64,000 bases of DNA from positions 3,561 through 67,560 of the forward strand of contig JBKICU010000004.1 of NCBI GenBank assembly GCA_046566965.1. The letters are read 5' to 3'. This document shows, piece after piece, positions 26,787 through 34,996 of the stretch. Within the stretch, counting starts at the first letter, position 1. Each line of letters opens with the position of its first letter. The notes under the pieces are model-generated. The model worked only from the letters and a program-made list of their open reading frames with translations. It was not told where the DNA came from and did not search any database. The DNA comes from Fundidesulfovibrio sp046566965 (GTDB taxonomy: Bacteria > Desulfobacterota > Desulfovibrionia > Desulfovibrionales > Desulfovibrionaceae). The position numbers and the translations under genes are program-made.

Positions 26787-27209
26787 AAATTCTACTGTTG
26801 CAATGGTATTTCATGAAGACATCACCACACAGAACATCGCATCATGTGAACCGTTTCCGGAATATAACAACATGGCTATCCGACCAATGCGGAATTCATC
26901 CGGACATTGTTCCTCATATTTCGTGCTGCAAAGTTCTGTTCTCTCCCCATAGATTCCACACCGCATAAGGATGCTTTTATCTTTCTTGACTTCACGTTTA
27001 ACCACAGCGATGCCCCAAAATATGCCTAAATTGATATATATCTCGACTGACAGAACAGCCTCCGCGCTCCAAGCAAGGCACTCGCGGCGCTGGCCAAGGG
27101 TCGGGCCTGCCCTGCCCGCGCTCTTCCCGGCGCAGGCTTGCGCCTTTTCAGGCGACGCACGCGCCGCGTCTGCCATTTTCCGCCCCCATTTCCGGCAAGG
27201 AGAACTCCC

Positions 27210-28262
27210 ATGCGCATGATGAAAGGCATGAAGGCCATACCCGTCCAGGAAGCCGTGGGCACCGTCCTGGGCCACGACATCACCCGCATCGTGCCCGGCG
27301 AAAGCAAGGGCACGGCCTACCGCAAGGGGCACGTCATCACCCGCGAGGACATCCCCGGCCTTCTTACCGTGGGCAAGGAGCACATCTTCGTCTTCGACCT
27401 CCAGCAGGGCCTGGTCCACGAGGACGACGCGGCCCTGAGGCTCGCCCGCTGCGCGAAGGGCCAGGGCCTCGCGCTCTCCGCGCCCTCCGAGGGCAAGGTG
27501 ACGCTCACGGCCGCGCAGGCGGGGCTCCTGAAAATCGACGTGCCCCGCCTGACCAGGCTCAACTCCATCCAGGACATCGTGTTCGTCACGGCCCACTCCA
27601 ACCAGCAGGTGCTGGCCGGGCAGCCCGTGGCCGGAACGCGCGTGGTGCCGCTTGTCATCGAGGAGGAAAAGCTTCAGCGCGCCGAGCTGGTGCTGGAAGG
27701 CGGACCGCTCATCGAAGTGAAGCCCTTCCGGCAGGCCCGCGTGGGCATGGTCACCACGGGCAGCGAGGTGTTCTCCGGGCGCATCAAGGACGGGTTCGGC
27801 CCGGTGGTGCGCCGCAAGTTCGAGAGCCTGGGCAGCCGGGTGTTCCGGCAGATCATCGTGAACGACGAGATCCCCCTGTGCGTGTCCGCCATCCGGGAGC
27901 TCCTGGCCCAGGGCGCGGACATGATCGTGGTTACGGGCGGCATGTCCGTGGACCCCGACGACCAGACCCCCGCCAGCATACGCGAGGCGGGCGGCAAGGT
28001 GGTCGGCTACGGCGCGCCTGTGCTGCCCGGAGCCATGTTCCTGCTGGCCATGATCGGCGACGTGCCCGTGCCCGTACCCGTGCTCGGCCTGCCGGGGTGC
28101 GTCATGTACCACAAGGCCAGCATCTTCGACCTCATCGTCCCCAGGCTCCTGGCCGGGGAGAGCGTGAGCGCGCAAGACATCGCGGCGCTTGGTCACGGCG
28201 GGCTGTGCATGGCCTGCCCCGAGTGCCGCTACCCCATTTGTCCGTTCGGAAAAGGCCAATGA
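27210..28262 (+). CDS. Molybdopterin-binding protein with C-terminal Cys cluster
   Basis: 350 residues. The centre (about 165-300) has the MoaB/Mog-like molybdopterin-binding fold seen in MoeA and CinA: VGMVTTGSEVFSGRIKDGFG and MIVVTGGMSVDPDDQTP. The N-terminal part is a predicted swivel-like domain. The tail ends CMACPECRYPICPFG, four Cys that could bind a metal or cluster and that MoeA lacks. Start at ATG 27210 with AAGGAG. Being first in the Mop cluster, it probably inserts molybdenum or hands cofactor to Mop (inference). Confidence 0.82.
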   Translation: MRMMKGMKAIPVQEAVGTVLGHDITRIVPGESKGTAYRKGHVITREDIPGLLTVGKEHIFVFDLQQGLVHEDDAALRLARCAKGQGLALSAPSEGKVTLTAAQAGLLKIDVPRLTRLNSIQDIVFVTAHSNQQVLAGQPVAGTRVVPLVIEEEKLQRAELVLEGGPLIEVKPFRQARVGMVTTGSEVFSGRIKDGFGPVVRRKFESLGSRVFRQIIVNDEIPLCVSAIRELLAQGADMIVVTGGMSVDPDDQTPASIREAGGKVVGYGAPVLPGAMFLLAMIGDVPVPVPVLGLPGCVMYHKASIFDLIVPRLLAGESVSAQDIAALGHGGLCMACPECRYPICPFGKGQ

Positions 28263-28333
28263 TCCCGGAGCGCCGAGCCGCATCCGGGCCGTATGCGACC
28301 AAGACTTCAACCGAAGCGAGAAGGAGGCAGGGA

Positions 28334-31057
28334 ATGATCAAGCGGAGCCTTATCATCAACGGCAAACCCCAGACCGTGGTGGTGGACCAGGAAGAAACCC
28401 TGGCCACCGTGCTGCGCAACCAGCTCAAGCTCACCGGCACCAAGGTCGGCTGCGGCGAGGGCCAGTGCGGCGCGTGCAACGTCATCGTGAACGGCAAGCT
28501 CACGCGCTCCTGCGTCACCAAGATGAAGCGCGTGGCCGACGGCGCGGACATCTTCACCATCGAAGGCCTGGGACAGCCCGGCAACCTGCACCCCCTGCAG
28601 CTGGCCTGGATGGTCCACGGCGCGGCGCAGTGCGGCTTCTGCTCGCCCGGTTTCATCGTCTCCGCCAAGGCCCTGCTGGACGTGAACCCCAACCCCACCC
28701 GCGAAGAAGTGCGCGAGTGGTTCCAGAAGAACCGCAACGCCTGCCGCTGCACCGGCTACAAGCCCCTGGTGGACGCGGTCATGGACGCGGCCAAGGTGCT
28801 GCGCGGGGAACTGAAGATGGCCGACCTGGCCTACAAGCTGCCCGCCGACGGGCGCATCTGGGGCACCAACTACCCCCGCCCCAGCGCCGAGGCCAAGGTC
28901 ACCGGCACCTGCGACTACGGCGCGGACCTGGGCGTGAAGATGCCCGAGGGAACCCTGAAGCTGGCCCTGGTGCAGGCCACCGTCTCGCACGCCAACATCA
29001 CGTCCATCGACACCTCCGAAGCCCTCAAGATGCCCGGCGTGCACAGCGTGCTCACCCACAAGGACGTCAAGGGCAAGAACCGCATCACCGGCCTGATCAC
29101 CTTCCCCACCAACAAGGGCGACGGCTGGGACCGCCCCATCCTGTGCGACGAGAAGGTCTTTCAGTACGGCGACGCCATCGCCATCGTCTGCGCCGACACC
29201 GAGAAGCAGGCCAGGGCCGCCGCCGCCAAGGTCAAGGTCGTCCTCGAGGAGCTGCCCGCCTACATGAGCGCCCCGGCGGCCATGGCCGACGACGCCATCG
29301 AGATCCACCCCGGCACGCCCAACGTGTACTTCGTCCAGAAGATCGTCAAAGGCGAGGACACCAAGCCGGTGTTCGACAAGGCCCCCGTGGTGGTGGAGGA
29401 CGACTTCTACGTGGGACGCCAGCCCCACATGCCCATCGAGCCGGACGTCGGCTTCGCCTACGTCAATGACGAGGGCAAGCTGGTCATCCATTCCAAGTCC
29501 ATCGGCCTGCACCTGCACCTGTACATGATCGCCCCGGGCCTTGGCGTGGAGGCGGACAAGCTGGTCATGGTGCAGAACCCGTCTGGCGGCACCTTCGGCT
29601 ACAAGTTCAGCCCCACCATGGAAGCCCTGGTGGGCGTGGCCGCCCTGGCCACGGGCCGCCCGGTGTTTCTGTGCTACGACTACCACCAGCAGCAGACCTA
29701 CACCGGCAAGCGCTCGCCCTTCTTCATGAACGTGCGCCTGGCCGCCGGAAAGGACGGCAAGCTCCTGGGCATGGAGTCCGACTGGACCGTGGACCACGGC
29801 CCCTACTCCGAGTTCGGCGACCTCTTGACCCTGCGCGGCGCGCAGTTCATCGGCGCGGGCTACTCCATCCCCAGCATCCGGGGCGAGGGCCGCACCGTGT
29901 GCACCAACCACGCCTGGGGTTCGGCGTTCCGTGGCTACGGCTCGCCCCAGAGCGAGTTCGCCTCGGAAGTGCTCATGGACGAGCTGGCCGAGAAGCTTAA
30001 CATGGACCCCCTGGAGCTGCGCTACCTGAACTGCTACCGCAAGGGCGACACCACCCCCAACGGCCAGGAGCCCGAGGTGTTGAGCCTGCCCGAGATGATC
30101 GACATCCTGCGCCCCCAGTACGAGGCCGCCAAAGCCAAGGCCAGGAACAACTCCACCGCCGAGGTCAAGCGCGGCGTGGGCATCTCCCTTGGCGTGTACG
30201 GCGCGGGCCTGGACGGCCCCGACGCATCCGAGGCCTACGTGGAGCTCAACTCCGACAACACCATCACCATCTTCAACACCTGGGAGGACCACGGCCAGGG
30301 CGCGGACATGGGCTCGCTCGGCACCGCGCACGAGGCCCTGCGCCCCATGGGCGTTTCGCCAGAGCGGATCAGGCTGGTGATGAACGACACCAGCGTCGCC
30401 CCCAACTCCGGCCCGGCGGGCGGCAGCCGCTCCCAGGTCATGGTGGGCAAGGCCATCATCGCGGGCTGCGAGCTGCTGATGGCCGCCATGCGCAAGGCCG
30501 ACAAGACGTACCGCACCTTTGATGAGATGGTGGCCGAGAAGATCCCCACCAAGTACACCGGCCAGTGGACCGCCCCGGCCACCCACTGCGACACCAACGG
30601 CGTGGGCAACCCCTTCAGCTGCTACATGTACGGCATGTTCATGTCCGAAGTGGCCGTGGAAGTGGCCACCGGCAAGACCACCGTGGAGAAGATGACCCTT
30701 GTGGCCGACGTGGGCACCCTGTGCAACAAGCTCGTGGTGGACGGCCAGATGTACGGCGGCCTGGCCCAGGGCATCGGCCTGGCTCTCTCCGAGGACTTCG
30801 AGGACCTGAAGAAGCACTCCACCCTGGTGGGCGCGGGCTTCCCCTACACCCGGCAGATCCCCGACGACATGGAGCTCATCTACGTGCAGACCCCGCGCGA
30901 ACACGGCCCCCACGGCGCGTCGGGCACGGGCGAGCTGCCGCTCACCTGTCCCCACGCGGCGGTGATAAACGCCATCTACGACGCCTGCGGCGTGCGCATC
31001 ACCAAGCTCCCGGCCCTGCCGGAGAAGGTGCTGGCGGGGCTTGCGGCCGCGAAGTAA
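28334..31057 (+). CDS. mop: Molybdenum aldehyde oxidoreductase Mop
   Basis: 907 residues, xanthine-oxidase family in one chain, oxidising aldehydes to carboxylic acids. Two [2Fe-2S] clusters: Cys40, 45, 48, 60 (plant-ferredoxin type) and Cys100, 103, 137, 139; these positions and the total length equal those of the D. gigas enzyme. There is no FAD domain, so electrons leave to flavodoxin or an Fe-S partner. The molybdenum domain follows from about residue 195, with the base Glu in GTGELPLT near the C-terminus. AGGAGG precedes the ATG. The cofactor should be molybdopterin cytosine dinucleotide, which fits the nucleotidyltransferase downstream. Confidence 0.96.
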   Translation: MIKRSLIINGKPQTVVVDQEETLATVLRNQLKLTGTKVGCGEGQCGACNVIVNGKLTRSCVTKMKRVADGADIFTIEGLGQPGNLHPLQLAWMVHGAAQCGFCSPGFIVSAKALLDVNPNPTREEVREWFQKNRNACRCTGYKPLVDAVMDAAKVLRGELKMADLAYKLPADGRIWGTNYPRPSAEAKVTGTCDYGADLGVKMPEGTLKLALVQATVSHANITSIDTSEALKMPGVHSVLTHKDVKGKNRITGLITFPTNKGDGWDRPILCDEKVFQYGDAIAIVCADTEKQARAAAAKVKVVLEELPAYMSAPAAMADDAIEIHPGTPNVYFVQKIVKGEDTKPVFDKAPVVVEDDFYVGRQPHMPIEPDVGFAYVNDEGKLVIHSKSIGLHLHLYMIAPGLGVEADKLVMVQNPSGGTFGYKFSPTMEALVGVAALATGRPVFLCYDYHQQQTYTGKRSPFFMNVRLAAGKDGKLLGMESDWTVDHGPYSEFGDLLTLRGAQFIGAGYSIPSIRGEGRTVCTNHAWGSAFRGYGSPQSEFASEVLMDELAEKLNMDPLELRYLNCYRKGDTTPNGQEPEVLSLPEMIDILRPQYEAAKAKARNNSTAEVKRGVGISLGVYGAGLDGPDASEAYVELNSDNTITIFNTWEDHGQGADMGSLGTAHEALRPMGVSPERIRLVMNDTSVAPNSGPAGGSRSQVMVGKAIIAGCELLMAAMRKADKTYRTFDEMVAEKIPTKYTGQWTAPATHCDTNGVGNPFSCYMYGMFMSEVAVEVATGKTTVEKMTLVADVGTLCNKLVVDGQMYGGLAQGIGLALSEDFEDLKKHSTLVGAGFPYTRQIPDDMELIYVQTPREHGPHGASGTGELPLTCPHAAVINAIYDACGVRITKLPALPEKVLAGLAAAK

Positions 31058-31066
31058 ACTGACGGC

Positions 31067-31095
31067 GGCAGCGCCCCGCATGGCGGGGCGCTGCC
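31067..31095 (+). promoter_or_regulatory. GC-rich hairpin after mop
   Basis: Perfect 13-bp arms (GGCAGCGCCCCGC and its complement) around ATG, directly behind the mop stop and without a T-run. Same type as the hairpin at 2992-3021; probably shields the abundant mop mRNA or attenuates read-through. Confidence 0.7.
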
Positions 31096-31115
31096 TGATG
31101 GTTCTCCTGTTCCGC

Positions 31116-31168
31116 GTTTTTGAAAAACATGACCATGTTTTTCAAAAACAAAACAATGGTTCTCTTGG
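31116..31168 (+). repeat. Structured intergenic element, copy 2
   Basis: A perfect 16-bp palindrome (GTTTTTGAAAAACATG at 31116-31131, complement at 31134-31149, AC between) followed by the conserved box AAACAATGGTTCTCTTGG (31151-31168). The second stem of copy 1 is not preserved. Lies between mop and the next gene, oriented with transcription. Confidence 0.85.
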
Positions 31169-31235
31169 TTTGATTCTTAACACCAGCGAGGAGCGGGCGC
31201 GAACACCGCCCGCTCCCTCACCATATGGAAGACGC

Positions 31236-33860
31236 ATGGAACAGCAGGAACTGCGCGACTGGGAAAGCCGCTGCATCCAGGAGGAGCCGCCCTATTGCCA
31301 GGCGGCCTGCCCCATCCACGTGGACGCGCGCTCCTTCATGGAGCAGATGAAGGCCGGGAACGCGGACGCGGCCCGCAAGATCCTGGAAAAGACCATGCCC
31401 CTGCCCTCGGTGCTGGGGGCCATCTGCGACCATCCGTGCGAGGCTGTCTGCAAGCGGCGCGAAGCAGGCGACCCCGTGGCCATCGGTGAGCTTGAGCGGG
31501 CCTGCCTGCGACTTGGCAGGCCGGGACCCAAGCCCCTGGTGCTGCCCTCCAAGGGCAAGAAGGCCGCCGTGCTGGGGGCGGGGCTTGCCGGTCTGGCCTG
31601 CGCCTGGGACCTGATCCGCAAGGGCTACGGCGTCACGGTGTTCACGCCTGACGAGCGCCTGGGCGGGCGTCTGTGCGGCCTGCCGGAAGCCCTGCTGCCC
31701 CCGGCGGACCTGGCCCGCGAAATCGCCCGGCTGGAAGCCATGGGCGTGGTGCTTCGCACCGGGCAGGCATACACTCCGGAATTTCTCGAATCGGTCCGGA
31801 CTGGTTTCGACGCCGTGTTCGCCGAATACGGCGCGCCGCTCTGCCCCGAAAGCCGGGTTGATGTTGACCCCGTGACCCTGCTCTGTTCCGGTGCACTGGA
31901 CGCCACTCCACACGCCGGAGAGCCGGACGCCCAAACGGGCGCCGAAGCCGAAAAGAGCGCCGTGTTCTGCGGCGGCTGGCCCGGCCCGGTCGGGACGTTC
32001 TCGCCCATCGGCGAAGCCACGGACGCCAGGCGCGCCGCCGCCTCCATGGACCGCCACATGTCCGGCGCGTCGCTGACCGCCTCGCGCGAGAAGGAAGGCC
32101 CCGTCTCCACCAGGCTGTACACCTCGCTCAAAGGCGTTGCGCCAAGCGCCAGGGTCGTTCCCGGCGGGATGCCCGCAGGGGCCGGGTCCCCTTCTGAAGC
32201 ATCCCGGACGCACGACGCCCCCTCCGGCATGTACAGCGCCGGCGAAGCGGCTGCCGAGGCCTCGCGCTGCCTGAACTGCCAGTGCCTGGAGTGCGTGAAG
32301 GCCTGCGCCTACCTGGAGCACTACACGGGCTACCCCAAGAAGTACGCCCGCCAGATCTACAACAACGCGGCCATCGTCCAGGGCGTGCACCAGGCCAACA
32401 CCATGATCAACTCGTGCAGCCTGTGCGGCCTGTGCACCGAGGTCTGCCCGGAACGCTTCTCCATGGCCGAATTCTGCCTGACCGCCCGCCGCGACATGGT
32501 GGAGCGCGGCAAGATGCCCCCCTCGGCCCACGAGTTCGCCCTGGAGGACATGGCTTTCAGCAACGGCCCCGGCTTCGAGATGGCCCGCAACCAGCCGGGC
32601 GCGTCGCAGAGCGCGTATGCCTTCTTCCCTGGCTGCCAGCTGGCGGCCTCGTACCCGCACCACGTGGCCTCGGCCTACGATTTTCTGCGCGCGCATCTTA
32701 CGGGCGGGGTGGGGCTCCTGATGCGCTGCTGCGGCGTCCCGGCAAAGTGGGCGGGGCGGGGCGGCCTGTTCGAGGCGTCCCTGCAGGAACTGCGCGCCCG
32801 CTGGAAGGAGCTTGGCTCCCCGCAGGTGATCGCGGCCTGCGCCTCCTGCCTGGCGGTGTTCAGGGAGCACGCCCCGGAATTTGGGGCCCGCTCGCTCTGG
32901 GAGGTCCTGGCGGATACCGGCCTGCCCGAACTCGCCGGAACGCGCCCCGCCGGCCCCGTGGCCGTGCATGACCCCTGCGCGCTCCGCCACGACCAACCAA
33001 CGCGCCAGGCCGTGCGCAGCGCCCTGCGCACCCTGGACATCCCCTTCCAGGAGCTTGCGCTCTCCGGCCGGTTCACCGAGTGCTGCGGCTACGGCGGCCT
33101 CATGGGCAATGCGAATCCGCCGTTGTCCCGTGAGGTCGCCCGCAGGCGCGGCACGGAAACCTCCCTGGATATCGCCGCCTCCTGCTCCATGTGCCGCGAC
33201 CGGCTGGCCGCGGAAGGCAAGCGTGTCTGGCACGCGCTGGACTTCGTGTTTCCCGGCCCGGCCATGGACCCCGCGGCCAAAGGTCCCGGCTTCTCCCAGC
33301 GCCACGAGAACCGCGCCCGCCTCAAGGCCGACCTGCTGCGCGAAATATGGGGAGAAGACGCCGCGCCGCACGCACGCGGCCTGGACGTTTCCTATGCGTC
33401 TGGAGTACCGGAACTCATGGAGAACCGGCGCATCCTTCGGGATGACGTGGAGGCGGTGCTGGCCGAGACGCTGCGCACCGGCCGCAGGATGGTCGACCGG
33501 GAGTCCGGGCGCTTCCTGGCCAGCTTCAGGCCCCGGCGCGTGAACTATTGGGTGGAATATTCCCAGGACGCAGGCCATATCACGGTGACGCGGGCCTGGA
33601 GCCACCGCATGGAGCTTGCCGGGCCAACGGGCACGGCCTCGGACGTGCCCAGCACCCAGCACGTCTCCCTGCCCGAAGGCGGCGACTGGGCCTGCGCCTG
33701 CGGGGCGGAACTGGTCCCCGGCCCCGTGGTGGCCGGATACCTGGGCAGCGCCTTCACCATTACGCTGCTCACCTGCGCCGCGTGCGCCCTGGAGCTGGTT
33801 CCCGAGGGGCTGGCCCTTGGAAAGATGGCCAAGGTGGAAGAGCTTCTGGAGGACAAATAG
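31236..33860 (+). CDS. Fused Fe-S / flavin / heterodisulfide-reductase-like redox protein
   Basis: 874 residues. Order: a GltD-like Cys-rich N-terminus (PYCQAACPIHVDARSFM, CDHPCEAVC), a Rossmann FAD segment (AAVLGAGLAGLACAWDL) in a shortened flavin domain, a two-cluster ferredoxin (CLNCQCLECVKAC and CSLCGLCTEVCP, about 345-420), two CCG domains as in HdrD/GlpC (FFPGCQL...RCCGVP and HDPCALR...CCGYGG), and a C-terminal domain of unknown function with CACG and CAAC pairs. I recall the annotation 'pyridine nucleotide-disulfide oxidoreductase/dicluster-binding protein' for relatives. It is probably the electron partner of Mop. Start at ATG 31236 (an ATG at 31225 is out of frame). Confidence 0.82.
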   Translation: MEQQELRDWESRCIQEEPPYCQAACPIHVDARSFMEQMKAGNADAARKILEKTMPLPSVLGAICDHPCEAVCKRREAGDPVAIGELERACLRLGRPGPKPLVLPSKGKKAAVLGAGLAGLACAWDLIRKGYGVTVFTPDERLGGRLCGLPEALLPPADLAREIARLEAMGVVLRTGQAYTPEFLESVRTGFDAVFAEYGAPLCPESRVDVDPVTLLCSGALDATPHAGEPDAQTGAEAEKSAVFCGGWPGPVGTFSPIGEATDARRAAASMDRHMSGASLTASREKEGPVSTRLYTSLKGVAPSARVVPGGMPAGAGSPSEASRTHDAPSGMYSAGEAAAEASRCLNCQCLECVKACAYLEHYTGYPKKYARQIYNNAAIVQGVHQANTMINSCSLCGLCTEVCPERFSMAEFCLTARRDMVERGKMPPSAHEFALEDMAFSNGPGFEMARNQPGASQSAYAFFPGCQLAASYPHHVASAYDFLRAHLTGGVGLLMRCCGVPAKWAGRGGLFEASLQELRARWKELGSPQVIAACASCLAVFREHAPEFGARSLWEVLADTGLPELAGTRPAGPVAVHDPCALRHDQPTRQAVRSALRTLDIPFQELALSGRFTECCGYGGLMGNANPPLSREVARRRGTETSLDIAASCSMCRDRLAAEGKRVWHALDFVFPGPAMDPAAKGPGFSQRHENRARLKADLLREIWGEDAAPHARGLDVSYASGVPELMENRRILRDDVEAVLAETLRTGRRMVDRESGRFLASFRPRRVNYWVEYSQDAGHITVTRAWSHRMELAGPTGTASDVPSTQHVSLPEGGDWACACGAELVPGPVVAGYLGSAFTITLLTCAACALELVPEGLALGKMAKVEELLEDK

Positions 33861-33861
33861 C

Positions 33862-34545
33862 ATGGACCCTGCACCCCCAATTCCACTCTTCGAGCGCGAG
33901 GCGTTCCGCAACGTAGCCGGGCTGGCCCTGCGTCCCGGAGGAACCGCGCTCACGGAAGTGGCGCTGGAGCATTGCTTCCTCGCTCCGGGGGCGCTGGTGG
34001 CGGACATCGGCTGCGGGCGCGGAGCCAGCCTGGCGCTCATTTCCGGGCGGGGCTTCACGCCCATGGGCCTGGACCCGTCGCCGCAACTGCTGGCCGAGGC
34101 CCGCAGGCACGACGAAAAAGCCGCGCTGGTGCAGGCCACTGCGGAGGCCGTCCCGTTTCGCGGCGGCTTGTTCGCGGCGGTGCTGTGCGAGTGCGTGCTC
34201 TCCATCACCCGTGACCCGAGCGCTGCCCTGGCCGAAATGCGCCGCATTTTGGCTCCGGGGGGACTCCTGGTGCTGACCGACCTCTATCTGAGAGACCCTC
34301 TCGATCCCGGCGCGCCGCGCACGGCAGGCTGCGCGGCAGGGGCAGTACCGCGCGACGTTGTGGAAGAGCGCCTGCACGCGGCGGGCTTTTTCGTGCGCGT
34401 GTTCGAGGACCACAGCAGGCTGCTGGCCGAGCTGGCCGGGCGGCTCCTGTTCGCGGGCTTCGACGGCTCCGAGCTGGGCCTTGGCTGCACCGGCTGCGGC
34501 AGGCCCGGTTATTTCCTGTGCATCGCCCAGACGGAGGCCCAATGA
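33862..34545 (+). CDS. trsM: SAM-dependent methyltransferase (TrsM/DVU_1556-like)
   Basis: 227 residues, class I methyltransferase: SAM-binding VADIGCGRGASLALI (about 46-60), acidic GLDPSP, and ALCECVLS-type motif IV region (VLCECVLSITRD). A Cys-containing C-terminus (GCTGCGRPGYFLC) is atypical for small-molecule methyltransferases. It starts one base after the previous stop. The methyl acceptor is unknown. The family name is from memory of annotations of the homologous D. vulgaris cluster. Confidence 0.75.
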   Translation: MDPAPPIPLFEREAFRNVAGLALRPGGTALTEVALEHCFLAPGALVADIGCGRGASLALISGRGFTPMGLDPSPQLLAEARRHDEKAALVQATAEAVPFRGGLFAAVLCECVLSITRDPSAALAEMRRILAPGGLLVLTDLYLRDPLDPGAPRTAGCAAGAVPRDVVEERLHAAGFFVRVFEDHSRLLAELAGRLLFAGFDGSELGLGCTGCGRPGYFLCIAQTEAQ

Positions 34546-34991
34546 GCGAGTACCTTCTGGACATCCTGCCCCTGGCGGCCAAGGGCTACTGTTGCAGCCA
34601 GATGCTGGGCCTTCTGGCCCTTCAGGCCCGGGGGGCCGAAAACCCCGGCCTGGTGCGGGCGCTTGGCGGCCTGTGCCACGGCATGGGCCAGTGCGGGCAG
34701 ACCTGCGGCGTGCTCACCGGCGGGGCCTGCGTGCTCTCGTATTACATGGGCAAGGGCGCGGACGGCGAGACGCCCTCGGACAAGGCCGATCAGGCCGTGT
34801 CGGAATTCGTGGACTGGTTCACGGAGCGCACCAGTGAGTACGGCGGCACCTCCTGCGCGGACATCCTGGGCGAGTGCCCGGACGGCAAACCGGACATGAA
34901 CCGCTGCGCCCAGCTGATCGGCGAGGCCTGGGCGCGGATACTGACAACCCTGACCGGGCTGGGCGTGGACCCGTCCGAGGCCAGGGAGTAG
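34542..34991 (+). CDS. C-GCAxxG-C-C family protein
   Basis: 149 residues with the conserved cysteine array of this redox family: CCSQ near 17-20, GLCHGMGQCGQTCGVLTGGA (about 43-62) and later single Cys residues (CADILGEC, CAQL). Members are small all-helical proteins thought to bind a cluster or undergo disulfide chemistry; no reaction is established. Overlaps the methyltransferase stop by 4 bases (ATGA). Confidence 0.85.
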   Translation: MSEYLLDILPLAAKGYCCSQMLGLLALQARGAENPGLVRALGGLCHGMGQCGQTCGVLTGGACVLSYYMGKGADGETPSDKADQAVSEFVDWFTERTSEYGGTSCADILGECPDGKPDMNRCAQLIGEAWARILTTLTGLGVDPSEARE

Positions 34992-34996
34992 GCTGC

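Larger units (their letters stand above)
26268..27209. other. Long regulatory region before the Mop cluster
   Basis: 942 bases without a supportable gene. The middle (about 26700-26800 and 26990-27050) is markedly AT-rich compared with its surroundings. It contains an inverted repeat GCGCATTGG/CCAATGCGC (26551-26559 and 26578-26586), a half-conserved CGGCA-N5-TTGC site at 26404-26417, a sigma-54 promoter match and a 22-bp palindrome, the last two listed separately. The long leader of about 450 bases between promoter and first gene is unexplained. Confidence 0.6.

Noticed and set aside
28307..31081. A 924-codon open frame on the minus strand opposite mop
   Set aside because: It mirrors a real gene in GC-rich DNA and encodes a His/Gly/Ala/Val-rich sequence with no domains; mop on the other strand matches a known enzyme residue for residue at its cluster ligands.
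31218..34247. A 1009-codon minus-strand open frame
   Set aside because: Antisense to the fused redox protein and the methyltransferase, low-complexity composition, no ribosome site.
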